From: Enterococcus ureasiticus
Lineage (GTDB): Bacteria; Bacillota; Bacilli; Lactobacillales; Enterococcaceae
NCBI RefSeq assembly: GCF_001730285.1
Contig: NZ_MIJZ01000014.1
Span: forward strand, 332,623 to 396,622
Direction of reading: 5' to 3'
Length of the DNA stretch: 64,000 bases
In this document: piece after piece, positions 1 to 7,448 of the stretch
Position numbering within the stretch: position 1 is the stretch's first letter
Layout of the letters: the number at the start of each line of letters is the position of its first letter
Notes under the pieces: generated by a model
The model's input: only the letters and a program-made list of their open reading frames with translations
Told to the model about the DNA's origin: nothing
Database searches by the model: none
Made by a program: the position numbers and the translations under genes

Positions 1-909
1 GCCAAACGATTGACGTAACATCATCGCAACCGATAAAATCATCGACATTGGATTGGCGATATTTTGATTGGCGATATCTGGTGCTGAACCGTGAATTGGT
101 TCGTATAATGACGGACCTGACTCGCTATGACTGGCGCTTGGCATCATTCCTAGTGAGCCTGGTATTACCGATGCTTCGTCACTTAAGATATCACCGAATA
201 GATTTTCTGTGACGATCACGTCAAAGGCCTTTGGTTTTTGGATCATGACCATTGCCGCTGAATCGACTAATTGGTGTTCTAATGTACAATCTGGAAATTC
301 TTGTGCCACTTCTTCTGCTGTTTGACGCCATAATTTGCTTGTCGCTAGTACGTTGGCTTTATCGACAGATGTGACTTTTTTATTTCTAGTTTGAGCGATT
401 TCAAAGGCTTTTCTGATAATGCGTTGGATTTCAGCTTTTGAATACGTACATAGATCTGAAGCTTTAGTTTCGCCTAATTGTTTTTCGCCAAAGTAAATGC
501 CGCCTGTTAGTTCACGAACGACTACAAAATCAACACCTCGAACGTTTTCTTCTTTTAATGGAGATAAATGAACGACTGCATCTGGCACAGAAATTGGACG
601 GATATTTGCAAAAAGTCCCAGAGCTTTTCTTAAACCAAGTAAGCCTTGTTCAGGACGTTTGGGCGCATTGTCCCATTTTGGACCGCCGATCGCTCCTAGC
701 AAGATCGCATCGGCTTTTTCGCAGGCTTTTAAGGTTTCTTCTGGTAAGGGATCTCCTTGTTCATCGATACCAGCTCCACCAAATGCAAACCGTTCAATAT
801 CAAAATCCAGATTATCTTGAACCATGATTTCGGCTAAGATTTGTAGTGCGCTATCCATGATTTCTGCTCCGATGCCATCACCTGGCAATGCTACGATTCG
901 TTTACTCAT
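1..909 (-). CDS. leuB: 3-isopropylmalate dehydrogenase, 3' end cut by window edge
   Basis: LeuB oxidises and decarboxylates 3-isopropylmalate with NAD in the third step of leucine synthesis. Read from the ATG at 907-909, the frame stays open for 303 codons to the window edge. It begins [14 protein letters not shown], the usual LeuB N-terminus, and later carries [12 protein letters not shown] and the [13 protein letters not shown] motif of isopropylmalate dehydrogenases. About 50 C-terminal residues lie outside the window. The start codon shares one base with the leuA stop (TAATG), so translation is probably coupled. leuC and leuD would be expected next but are not visible. The family call is very safe. 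Confidence 0.96.
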   Translation of the reverse strand, partial: MSKRIVALPGDGIGAEIMDSALQILAEIMVQDNLDFDIERFAFGGAGIDEQGDPLPEETLKACEKADAILLGAIGGPKWDNAPKRPEQGLLGLRKALGLFANIRPISVPDAVVHLSPLKEENVRGVDFVVVRELTGGIYFGEKQLGETKASDLCTYSKAEIQRIIRKAFEIAQTRNKKVTSVDKANVLATSKLWRQTAEEVAQEFPDCTLEHQLVDSAAMVMIQKPKAFDVIVTENLFGDILSDEASVIPGSLGMMPSASHSESGPSLYEPIHGSAPDIANQNIANPMSMILSVAMMLRQSFG

Positions 910-2432
910 TAGGCTTTCCTCACTTCTTTTTGAAATTGTTCACTGGCTTTGACGTAAGCTTTCGCTGAAGCTTGCAAGACATCAAAATCGATGCCGATGC
1001 CGTTGAATTTTTTGTTATTTTCAGTGTCTGCTAGGGTTACATGTACTTCTGCTTGTGCATCTTCTCCGCCTGTGATGGCTTTGATGTAATACTCTTGTAG
1101 CGCTGGTTTTTGGACGAATATTTTATCGATTGAGTTATAGATTGCTTGGATACTACCAGAGCCGATCGCTGATTCTGTTTTGCTTTCGTCTGCTCCTGTG
1201 TTAATAGAAACGATGGCTCCTTGGCTGCCGTCAGAAACGTATTGTAGTTGGACACGTTCTAAGCGGTAATCTTCACTGCTTTCTTGCGTTTGTCCAACCA
1301 TTAGCGCGATCAGATCATCTTCTGTGACTTGTTTCTTTTTATCTGCTAACGATTTGAATCGCTTGAAGGCATCTTTTAGTTCGTCTTCTGTTAGCTGGTA
1401 GCCCAAAGCCTCCATCTTTGTAGCGAAAGCGTGTCGACCTGAAAGTTTTCCTAATGGTAATGAATTTTCGTTTACCCCAACAAGTGACGGGGTGATAATT
1501 TCGTAAGTATCTGGATTTTTCAATACACCGTCTTGATGGATGCCTGATTCATGCGCATAGGCATTTGCTCCGATGATCGCTTTATTTCTTGGTACAGCTA
1601 CACCAGATAGTCGACTGACGAGATCGCTGGTTCTTTTAGTTTCGTTTAATGTGATATTGCTTTTAGCTTCGTAGAAATCTTTTCTGATATATAGCGCCAA
1701 AGCGACTTCTTCAAGCGCGGTATTGCCAGCTCGTTCGCCGATACCGTTAATTGTTCCTTCAACTCGAAGTGCGCCATTTTCGATAGCTGCTAAGGCATTG
1801 GCCGTCGCCATTCCTAAGTCATCGTGACAATGAGAAGAGAAAATAATTTCTTGGTCACTTTGGATATTTTCAATTAAAAATTTAAAGAGTGCACCGTATT
1901 CCGTTGGGTTAGAATAACCAACTGTGTCTGGGACATTGATGATCGTAGCACCAGCATCAATGGCAGTTTGAACGGCTTTTAGTAGAAATTGTTTATCGGT
2001 TCGCGTTGCATCTTCTGGCGAAAATTGGACTTTCTCGAATTTGGATCTAGCATAGCTAACGTGTTCTTTAATAGAAGCAATCACTTCATCTGGTGTCATT
2101 TTTAGTTTGAATTCCATGTGAACTGGGCTTGTTGCTAGGAATACATGGATTTGTGGATGTTTGGCATTTTGCAAGGCTTCATGAGCACGATCAATGTCGG
2201 CTTTTTGGCATCGAGCAAGACCCGCGACAGTCATTTTTTCTGCATTTTCAGCAATCGCTTTGACTGCTTCAAAATCACCCACTGATGCGATCGGAAATCC
2301 CGCTTCGATCGTATCAATGCCCCATTTTTCTAGTTGTTTGGCGATTTGGACTTTTTCTTTGGTATTGAAATTTACGCCAGGGGTTTGTTCTCCATCTCTT
2401 AGAGTGGTATCAAAGAATTGGATATTTTTCAT
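909..2432 (-). CDS. leuA: 2-isopropylmalate synthase
   Basis: LeuA condenses acetyl-CoA with 2-oxoisovalerate, the committed step of leucine synthesis. The 507-residue protein opens with the HMGL-like TIM barrel ([15 protein letters not shown] at about 6-20, with the metal/substrate Arg-Asp pair) and has the SSHCHDDLG metal motif near 200 and NGIGERAGN near 228. The region from about residue 390 is the LeuA allosteric domain that senses leucine. An AAGGGAAG site precedes the ATG. Expression is probably set by the leader peptide and attenuator at 2560-2730 upstream, besides feedback inhibition. Length and motifs are normal for a full-length enzyme. Confidence 0.97.
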   Translation of the reverse strand: MKNIQFFDTTLRDGEQTPGVNFNTKEKVQIAKQLEKWGIDTIEAGFPIASVGDFEAVKAIAENAEKMTVAGLARCQKADIDRAHEALQNAKHPQIHVFLATSPVHMEFKLKMTPDEVIASIKEHVSYARSKFEKVQFSPEDATRTDKQFLLKAVQTAIDAGATIINVPDTVGYSNPTEYGALFKFLIENIQSDQEIIFSSHCHDDLGMATANALAAIENGALRVEGTINGIGERAGNTALEEVALALYIRKDFYEAKSNITLNETKRTSDLVSRLSGVAVPRNKAIIGANAYAHESGIHQDGVLKNPDTYEIITPSLVGVNENSLPLGKLSGRHAFATKMEALGYQLTEDELKDAFKRFKSLADKKKQVTEDDLIALMVGQTQESSEDYRLERVQLQYVSDGSQGAIVSINTGADESKTESAIGSGSIQAIYNSIDKIFVQKPALQEYYIKAITGGEDAQAEVHVTLADTENNKKFNGIGIDFDVLQASAKAYVKASEQFQKEVRKA

Positions 2433-2490
2433 TTTTCATACTTCCCTTCTGAATTGAGTTAATAGTGTTCTTCATTTTTTTGGGTTAGGT

Positions 2491-2560
2491 ACTTCTCTCT
2501 CTTCGTTCGCCAAGTATTGCGCAACATCAGCTCTGCAAGCAGTCGCTGTGTTTTGCAATA
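2491..2560 (-). repeat. Dispersed repeat following the leu attenuator hairpin
   Basis: On the minus strand the attenuator hairpin and its T run are followed by about 70 bases ending in GCGCAATACTTGGCGA and a GA-rich tail. A second copy, also placed directly after a terminator-like hairpin, lies at 62178-62276. A shorter piece of the tail (TACTTGGCGACC then GAGAGAAGT) lies at 23785-23811 on the plus strand. The similarity is read directly. A mobile or REP-like nature is inferred. This repeat fills part of the leuA leader, and a TTG-initiated 104-codon frame running through it is not a convincing gene. Confidence 0.6.
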
Positions 2561-2687
2561 AAAAAACATCCCACGAATATGGGATGTTCTATCATCCCGT
2601 TCATGCAATGCGAAAACAGGACTCTCAACGTCTGATAAGAAAAAGCTGTATTGCAGCTGGTTTCTAGAAATCAGTGTGATGAGTCCT
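2560..2687 (-). promoter_or_regulatory. Leucine attenuator: alternative hairpins ending in an intrinsic terminator
   Basis: Five segments can pair in mutually exclusive ways (plus coordinates, transcript order): 1 = 2681-2687, 2 = 2615-2624, 3 = 2593-2601, 4 = 2581-2586, 5 = 2567-2572. Segment 1 AGGACTC pairs with GAGTCCT in 2; 2 GTCCTGTT pairs with 3 AACGGGAT; 3 GGGATG pairs with 4 CATCCC; 4 pairs with 5 TGGGATG, followed by seven T. A ribosome finishing the leader peptide covers segment 1, giving 2:3 and then 4:5 (stop). A ribosome stalled at the Leu codons leaves 1:2, so 3:4 forms and transcription continues. The pairings are seen; the mechanism is inferred from classical attenuation. Confidence 0.8.
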
Positions 2688-2730
2688 TCAGTAATAATAA
2701 GAATGTAATTGTCGTTGTCTGCTTGTTCAT
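2671..2730 (-). CDS. leuL: leu operon leader peptide (19 aa, four consecutive Leu codons)
   Basis: A 19-codon frame encodes MNKQTTTITFLLLLKDSSH with the Leu run TTA TTA TTA CTG, about 300 bases upstream of leuA on the same strand. AAAGGA lies 11 bases before the ATG, a workable but spaced ribosome site. The codons right after the Leu run form segment 1 of the hairpin cascade at 2560-2687. This is the textbook layout of a ribosome-mediated leucine attenuator, known for leu operons of enteric bacteria and of Lactococcus. The peptide itself is presumably not functional; its translation is the sensor. Confidence 0.82.
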   Translation of the reverse strand: MNKQTTTITFLLLLKDSSH

Positions 2731-2785
2731 ACTCTTCAACATCCTTTATTGTCAGAATTTTTGAATAATTCAAACTATAGTGTTA

Positions 2786-2814
2786 AAGATACAGAACTTT
2801 TTAATTAAAGTCAA
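2786..2814 (-). promoter_or_regulatory. Promoter of the leu operon
   Basis: Minus-strand -35 TTGACT (2809-2814) and -10 TATCTT (2786-2791) are separated by 17 bases. Transcription would start near 2779, about 50 bases before the leader-peptide ATG, so the transcript would include the whole attenuator. Confidence 0.7.
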
Positions 2815-2839
2815 TAGTTTTATGAGAATTTTTTTAAGA

Positions 2840-2868
2840 AAAGCTGAGAAAAAGTCTCTTCTCAGCTT
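2840..2868 (-). terminator. Terminator after the sulfhydrylase gene
   Basis: An 11-bp stem (AAAGCTGAGAA with TTCTCAGCTTT) lies just after the stop of the gene ending at 2879 and is followed on the minus strand by TTTTCTT. It separates that gene from the leu promoter. Confidence 0.75.
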
Positions 2869-2878
2869 TCTTTTCCTA

Positions 2879-4159
2879 TTATAGTTTAGCTAATGCCTGT
2901 TCTAAATCAGCTAAAATATCCTCTATATTTTCGATCCCAATTGATAATCGAATCAATTCTGGCGCTGTACCTGAGGCTTTCAGTTCCTCTTCACTCAATT
3001 GTGAATGCGTCGTGGATGCCGGATGAATGATCAATGATTTTGCATCTCCAACATTTGCTAATAGTGAAAATAATTCGACATGATCAATCAAATTTTTTCC
3101 TGCTTCAGCTCCACCTTTTACGCCAAAAGTAAAGACTGAACCAGCTCCTTTAGGTAAGTATTTTTCTGCTAAGTCATGGTACTTGTTATCAGGTAAACCT
3201 GGATAATTGACCCATTCAACTTTCGGATGTTTATTTAAAAATTCCGCTACAGTCTGCGCATTTTCTACATGTCGTTCCAGGCGTAAAGATAATGTTTCTA
3301 GGCCTAAAATCAATAAGAAGCTATTAAATGGTGAAATTGCTGCACCTGTGTCTCTTAGTAAAGAAACCCGTAAGCGCGTGATATAAGCGGCTGCGCCAAC
3401 ATCATTTGTATAAGATAATCCATGATAACTTGGGTCTGGATCAACTAATTTAGGGAATTTGCCATTGGCCCAGTTAAACTTGCCTGAATCGATAATGATC
3501 CCACCTAAAGCAACACCGTGCCCTCCAATAAATTTTGTTGCGGAATAAACGACGATATCGGCACCATAGTCAAACGGACGATTTAAATAGGCAGTTGCAA
3601 ACGTATTATCAACAATCAACGGAAGTTCATGTTTATGAGCAATTTCTGTAATCGCTTCTAAATCTGCGACATTCGTGATTGGATTGCCAATTGTTTCTAC
3701 AAAGATTGCTTTGGTATTTTCCTTGATTGCTTCTTCAAAATTCGCTAATCGATCTGGGTCAACAAAGGTTGTTGTGATCCCAAACTCTGGTAATGTATGG
3801 GCAAATAAATTAAATGTGCCGCCATATAAGGTTGAAGCTGAAACAATATGATCACCAGTGCTAGCAAGATTTTGAATGGCATAAGTAACTGCCGCCGTTC
3901 CTGAAGCGACTGCAACTGCACCAACGCCGCCTTCTAATTCATTCAAGCGATCTTCCAGCACTGCGGTCGTTGGGTTTGTGATACGAGTGTAGATATTTCC
4001 TACTTTGGACAATGCAAATTTTTCGGCTGCATCTTGTGTATCGTCGAAAGTGTAGGATGTTGTTTGGTAAATAGGGACTGCTCTAGAATTAGTGTCTTTG
4101 TCTGGCGTATGCCCACCGTGGATTTGGATCGTTTCGAATTGATAGTTAGAGTTTGTCAT
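2879..4159 (-). CDS. O-acetylhomoserine sulfhydrylase (MetY-type)
   Basis: A PLP enzyme of the Cys/Met-metabolism family that makes homocysteine (or methionine with methanethiol) from O-acetylhomoserine and sulfide. The 426 residues fit MetY. Visible motifs are the N-terminal ETIQIHGG, the [14 protein letters not shown] stretch, the YTRITNPT phosphate-side motif and [11 protein letters not shown] with the PLP-binding Lys. A T-box leader with a possible Met specifier lies directly upstream (4288-4556) with its own promoter, so methionine supply probably controls it. The gene is monocistronic between that promoter and the hairpin at 2840-2868. MetY fits better than cystathionine gamma-synthase because of the length and the insert after the N-terminal region. 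Confidence 0.9.
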   Translation of the reverse strand: MTNSNYQFETIQIHGGHTPDKDTNSRAVPIYQTTSYTFDDTQDAAEKFALSKVGNIYTRITNPTTAVLEDRLNELEGGVGAVAVASGTAAVTYAIQNLASTGDHIVSASTLYGGTFNLFAHTLPEFGITTTFVDPDRLANFEEAIKENTKAIFVETIGNPITNVADLEAITEIAHKHELPLIVDNTFATAYLNRPFDYGADIVVYSATKFIGGHGVALGGIIIDSGKFNWANGKFPKLVDPDPSYHGLSYTNDVGAAAYITRLRVSLLRDTGAAISPFNSFLLILGLETLSLRLERHVENAQTVAEFLNKHPKVEWVNYPGLPDNKYHDLAEKYLPKGAGSVFTFGVKGGAEAGKNLIDHVELFSLLANVGDAKSLIIHPASTTHSQLSEEELKASGTAPELIRLSIGIENIEDILADLEQALAKL

Positions 4160-4287
4160 TATGCTTCATTCCTTTTCTTTTATTGGTTTGGTTTATTCGT
4201 TTTGTTCTGTTAAGACACATGTCACCTTCTTGCACAATGATCCCCTCTTTCTATTTTTATTCTCATTAGGGTTTCCCACGAATAATA

Positions 4288-4556
4288 CAAAAAAGCCCTC
4301 TACCAGCCTATGCTAGTAAAGGGCGACTATCGCGGTACCACCTTTATTGGAAACAACTTCCATCTCGACCCAAACGCAGAATTTCTTCTTGATTTGGTGC
4401 CTTGTTAACGGTAGCTCCCGTAAAAATCAAGCTGATTTTTCCTCTCCAAGATCATTTTCGACAAGTGTTCATTGCTTTCTTTCACCAAACGAAAGCTCTC
4501 TTGTTCTAGCTAAAACTAAAATAATCAGCTAGATTTCAATGTCTGCTTGTGTACTC
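4288..4556 (-). promoter_or_regulatory. T-box riboswitch (probably tRNA-Met) with terminator
   Basis: The minus strand carries the conserved T-box AAAGGTGGTACCGCG at 4331-4345. A terminator follows, with stem GCCCTTTACTAGC / GCTGGTAGAGGGC (4295-4324) and then TTTTTT. The competing antiterminator would use the T-box bulge. Stem I can be closed by ACAAG with CTTGT (about 4460-4545). The 3' side of the loop above it reads GCAATGAACA, so the specifier is plausibly AUG (Met), matching the gene's pathway. The T-box is certain; the specifier is inferred by eye. Confidence 0.92.
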
Positions 4557-4587
4557 TTCTTTTCAATGAGTTTTATTATCGAAATCA

Positions 4588-4616
4588 ATATTAGAGCATA
4601 CTCATTTTTTTGCCAA
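4588..4616 (-). promoter_or_regulatory. Promoter of the T-box transcript
   Basis: Minus-strand -35 TTGGCA (4611-4616), 17-base spacer, -10 TATTGA/TAATAT at 4588-4593 (TAATAT as read). It lies about 30 bases before the first paired bases of the T-box leader. Confidence 0.7.
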
Positions 4617-4726
4617 CGTTTTTTTCTTTTATTTTCATTTTTTGTAAATATTTCTTTACAGTTGAGTGTCCTATTTCTCTTTCTCACTGTTTTTTATTAT
4701 AATTAGGGAAATTGGAGGTCGATTTA

Positions 4727-5083
4727 ATGTCAGCAAGTAATGAAAAAGTGGAACTACTCTTATCTTATCTCTCGGAAATTCATACCAAAAGTTTAACGCT
4801 CTATGATTTAGTCACTAGCCGTCCACGTCCTGAGGATACTCGTATTCTGTTGAATATCAATGAAGTATTCACTTATTATCATAGTGTGCGTGTTTTTTAC
4901 TACAGTAACAGTGAGCTTACGGCATCAGAGGTTCACCCTTTTTTTAAAGCATTTGAAGATTTTTATTTTGAATTAAAACAAGTCTTTTTACTTGAAGATG
5001 ATGATAGCATCTTACTTTATAATAAGTTAACAGCTATGAAAGATTCCTTTGAGCAGTTGACGAATGATTTTAATGTTTTATAA
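4727..5083 (+). CDS. Conserved protein of unknown function (118 aa)
   Basis: I do not recognise a family. The start is the ATG at 4727, placed 8 bases after GGAGG (4714-4718); an upstream in-frame TTG at 4712 overlaps the ribosome site and is less likely. The product MSASNEKVELLLSYLSEI... is acidic, mostly helical by composition and rich in Phe/Tyr, with no signal peptide or membrane segment, so it is probably a small cytosolic helical-bundle protein. The gene is followed after 32 bases by another small gene (5116) and then a strong terminator, so the two likely form one operon, divergent from the T-box transcript. Confidence 0.7.
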   Translation: MSASNEKVELLLSYLSEIHTKSLTLYDLVTSRPRPEDTRILLNINEVFTYYHSVRVFYYSNSELTASEVHPFFKAFEDFYFELKQVFLLEDDDSILLYNKLTAMKDSFEQLTNDFNVL

Positions 5084-5115
5084 TAGAGTAGACAACAGGT
5101 AAAGAAGGTGCCCAA

Positions 5116-5277
5116 ATGGATCAAAGCGAAGTTTTAGATCGCTTGCGCGAAGAGTTGGAGATTCCATTTTTTAATGGAACGATCGAAGAACGTGAATACA
5201 CAGAAGCGGAATATCAGAAGATCAAATCTGATCTTGTTCAGTATTTTGATGATTATGTTCGTAATGTAGAAAATTGA
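5116..5277 (+). CDS. Small acidic conserved protein (53 aa)
   Basis: A 53-codon frame (MDQSEVLDRLREELEIPFFN... ending YFDDYVRNVEN) with AAGAAGG 8 bases before the ATG. It is strongly acidic and probably helical, with no membrane segment. It sits between the 118-residue gene and the terminator at 5303-5346, all in one direction. Function unknown. The good ribosome site, a protein-like composition and the clean terminator behind it argue that it is real. Confidence 0.65.
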   Translation: MDQSEVLDRLREELEIPFFNGTIEEREYTEAEYQKIKSDLVQYFDDYVRNVEN

Positions 5278-5302
5278 TACAAATAATTGCAAGAAGATCT
5301 TG

Positions 5303-5346
5303 AAGGTCTAAAGCAGAACTTAAACGTTTTGCTTTAGACCTTTTTC
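5303..5346 (+). terminator. Intrinsic terminator
   Basis: A 12-bp perfect stem AAGGTCTAAAGC / GCTTTAGACCTT (5303-5314 with 5331-5342) followed by TTTT. It ends the two-gene plus-strand operon 4727-5277. Confidence 0.9.
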
Positions 5347-5495
5347 TATCTGTTTGATCCGTCCGACTTTTTATCATTTATAAAATAATCCACCAAACAA
5401 AAACATGCTTAAATAAATAAAATAACTAACAAAATATAAACACGTGAATAATAAACATATATTACTAAAATCATAAAAATTCACGGAAAATAAAT

Positions 5496-5527
5496 AAAAA
5501 AAAACCATCGGCTGAAAAGGCCGATGG
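5496..5527 (-). terminator. Intrinsic terminator for the 5683-6117 gene
   Basis: Stem CCATCGGC / GCCGATGG (5505-5527) followed on the minus strand by a run of nine T. It lies 156 bases past the stop of the upstream gene, which leaves a rather long 3' untranslated region. Confidence 0.85.
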
Positions 5528-5682
5528 AAAAGGAGTATTACTCAATAAGAGTAAAATGAAAAATAAAAAGGTTGTTGTTGGTATGAATACATAATACAAC
5601 ACATTTTTTTATTTGTCTACTAAAAATAACATTAAAAACAAATGTATTCCATCTTTTTTTGGTCAGATTTCTGATTATTTTT

Positions 5683-6117
5683 TCATTTTTTCAATAAAAG
5701 GTTACTCATTCGTGTAATTGCGAATGAAATATCATCTGTTGCTTTATCTTGTTTTTCTTCTGAGTTATTGAACAGATCAACATCTATACCTTTTTCAGGA
5801 TCTAAAGATAAGATCATTTCATTGCATCCAGCTAAATATTCGATGTATGAACGTTCGAATTTTTTGTGGATTCCCATAACGCGTGCTGGTGGACGTAATT
5901 GAGTGACTTTTTCCAGCATGAGTGTATATTCTTTGGTTCCATCTTCAAAGACACGCTTGATTTCAGCAATTCTTTCTGACGCCAATTCAGTCACTTTGCC
6001 TTCATCGATCGCTTTACGAACTTCTTCGTAATAGTCATTCATTTTTTCGCCGACTTCTTCTGTTTCTTTTACAATATCATTGATGTTTTGAACATAATAG
6101 CCTAAATTTGGTTTCAC
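5683..6117 (-). CDS. Conserved helical protein of unknown function (144 aa)
   Basis: No family recognised. The product is charged and almost entirely helical, with heptad-like spacing around residues 10-70 suggesting a coiled coil. A conserved-looking core reads LRPPARVMGIHKKFERSYIEY. There is no signal peptide or membrane segment, so it should be cytosolic. It lies downstream of the clpP-like gene but in a separate unit: a bidirectional-looking hairpin at 6225-6257 separates them and the gene has its own terminator at 5496-5527. Confidence 0.75.
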   Translation of the reverse strand: MKPNLGYYVQNINDIVKETEEVGEKMNDYYEEVRKAIDEGKVTELASERIAEIKRVFEDGTKEYTLMLEKVTQLRPPARVMGIHKKFERSYIEYLAGCNEMILSLDPEKGIDVDLFNNSEEKQDKATDDISFAITRMSNLLLKK

Positions 6118-6224
6118 TATCTTTCCTACTTTCTTTTAGTAATCACTCAATTTTACACTTTTTCATAGGTGGATGACAAGTGGAATTTGTAAAAGTATAT
6201 TTTTCTACTAATTTTTAAGACAAA

Positions 6225-6257
6225 AAAACTGCAAACATTTTGTTGTCTGCAGTTTTT
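6225..6257. terminator. Bidirectional hairpin terminator after the clpP paralog
   Basis: AAAACTGCA and TGCAGTTTT arms, with T runs on both strands. It begins a few bases after the stop of the clpP-like gene ending at 6264 (minus strand). Confidence 0.85.
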
Positions 6258-6263
6258 AGAGTT

Positions 6264-6851
6264 TTAATTAATTTCATCACTTGTTTTGATGATTTTAGAA
6301 ATCATGCCATAATCTTTGGCTTCATCAGCTGACATCCAGAAATTACGATCTGTATCTTTTGCGATTTTTTCGTAAGTTTGACCTGTCGCTTCAGCAATCA
6401 AACGGTTCACACGCTCACGCATACGGATGATTTCTTTGGCTTCGATCTGAATCTCTGTGCTTTGTCCTTGAACGCCGCCAGCAGGTTGATGGATCATATA
6501 ACGAGTATTTGGTAAGCTGTATCGATTTTTCGCTTCAGCAGCTAAATAAATCGTAATTCCAGCGCTTGCGACCCAACCAGTTCCGATCACGATGACTTCT
6601 GGTTTCACAAATTTGATCATGTCATGGATCGTATCGCCTGCTTCAACGTGTCCACCTTGGCTATTAATGAAAATCTTGATTGGCTCATCACCCATCGCTG
6701 CAAGTAAAAGCAATTGAGACGTTACTTCTCGTGCCAAATCTTGATTGATTTCACCGTAGATCAAAATTGTTCGTTCTTCAAATAATTTTTTCATAAACGC
6801 ATTTGGTTGTTGTTTTTCTTCTGTTTCTTCGTTTTCATCTAAATAGTTCAT
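6264..6851 (-). CDS. ClpP-family serine protease (probable second ClpP)
   Basis: A ClpP peptidase subunit; ClpP rings degrade proteins fed by Clp ATPases. The 195 residues contain the oxyanion/substrate strand NSQGGHVEAG, the nucleophile Ser in VASAGITI, the His in YMIHQPAGG and an Asp in KDTDRNFW, so the catalytic triad is intact. The N-terminus MNYLDENEETEEKQQPN is acidic and unlike the usual axial-loop sequence of the main ClpP, and the core is divergent (INSQGG rather than INSPGG). It therefore resembles the second ClpP of Listeria-type pairs more than the housekeeping enzyme. GGAGG lies 9 bases before the ATG. No partner ATPase is adjacent. Confidence 0.9.
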   Translation of the reverse strand: MNYLDENEETEEKQQPNAFMKKLFEERTILIYGEINQDLAREVTSQLLLLAAMGDEPIKIFINSQGGHVEAGDTIHDMIKFVKPEVIVIGTGWVASAGITIYLAAEAKNRYSLPNTRYMIHQPAGGVQGQSTEIQIEAKEIIRMRERVNRLIAEATGQTYEKIAKDTDRNFWMSADEAKDYGMISKIIKTSDEIN

Positions 6852-7448
6852 AACTAATAACCTCCATATTTTAAAGCAAAATGTCTATATTAATAATACC
6901 GCAATCTGAAAATTTGTCCACTTTTTTGACTTGTTTTGACCTTAAAAACTACTTTTCAAAGATTAAGGATTAATAAATACTTAAAATAGGGTAAACAATT
7001 TAACGGTTGTCCTATCGTTTATTTTTCTTTGAAACAGATTTAGTTAGTTTGCTAAATCTTCCTCTCACCGAAAGTACTTCTATTGATAATTCATCTAGCG
7101 TTTTAGATGATTCCTAACTTTCTTGCTGTTCATTAATTACTATGACTAAGTTAATTTTTAGTAATATTCATGACAATCAACTTTCTAAAAATACAAAAAC
7201 AAGAGTGTCGGACATAACGATAAGAGACACATTCCAAACTCCAGGAATCCTAATAAACAGTCAAAATAGAAGTAACTCTGCTGGAATTGCAGTGGAACCC
7301 GGTGTAGTACAAGTTGATGTTACACAGGCACAGATATACTTTATTTTCTGAGTTAAACACTTCTGTCATAAACGATACAAAACTTATGCTACACCTTTTG
7401 CCTTACAATTCTTCGTCTTTTTACCAACTAATAAGTAAAAATGTATTA
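6852..7448. other. Intergenic region without a supportable gene
   Basis: Nearly 600 bases. Plus-strand frames of 69 and 68 codons (7142, 7314) have no ribosome site and no recognisable product. A minus-strand stretch at about 7010-7110 reads like protein for some 30 codons but is broken by stops upstream. The region may hold decayed coding sequence. Confidence 0.5.

Larger units (their letters stand above)
5278..5682. other. Gene-free AT-rich gap
   Basis: Apart from the two terminators at 5303-5346 and 5496-5527, this 405-base stretch is very AT-rich with A and T runs. Very short frames (11 and 20 codons) near 5555-5610 have no ribosome site and are not called. Confidence 0.6.

Noticed and set aside
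558..827. 89-codon plus-strand frame opposite leuB
   Set aside because: It lies entirely within the leuB coding region on the other strand; the leuB translation carries clear family motifs.
2459..2773. 104-codon minus-strand frame upstream of leuA
   Set aside because: It starts at TTG without a ribosome site, runs through an intrinsic terminator with seven T, and overlaps a better-explained Leu leader peptide and attenuator; its C-terminal end is a dispersed repeat.
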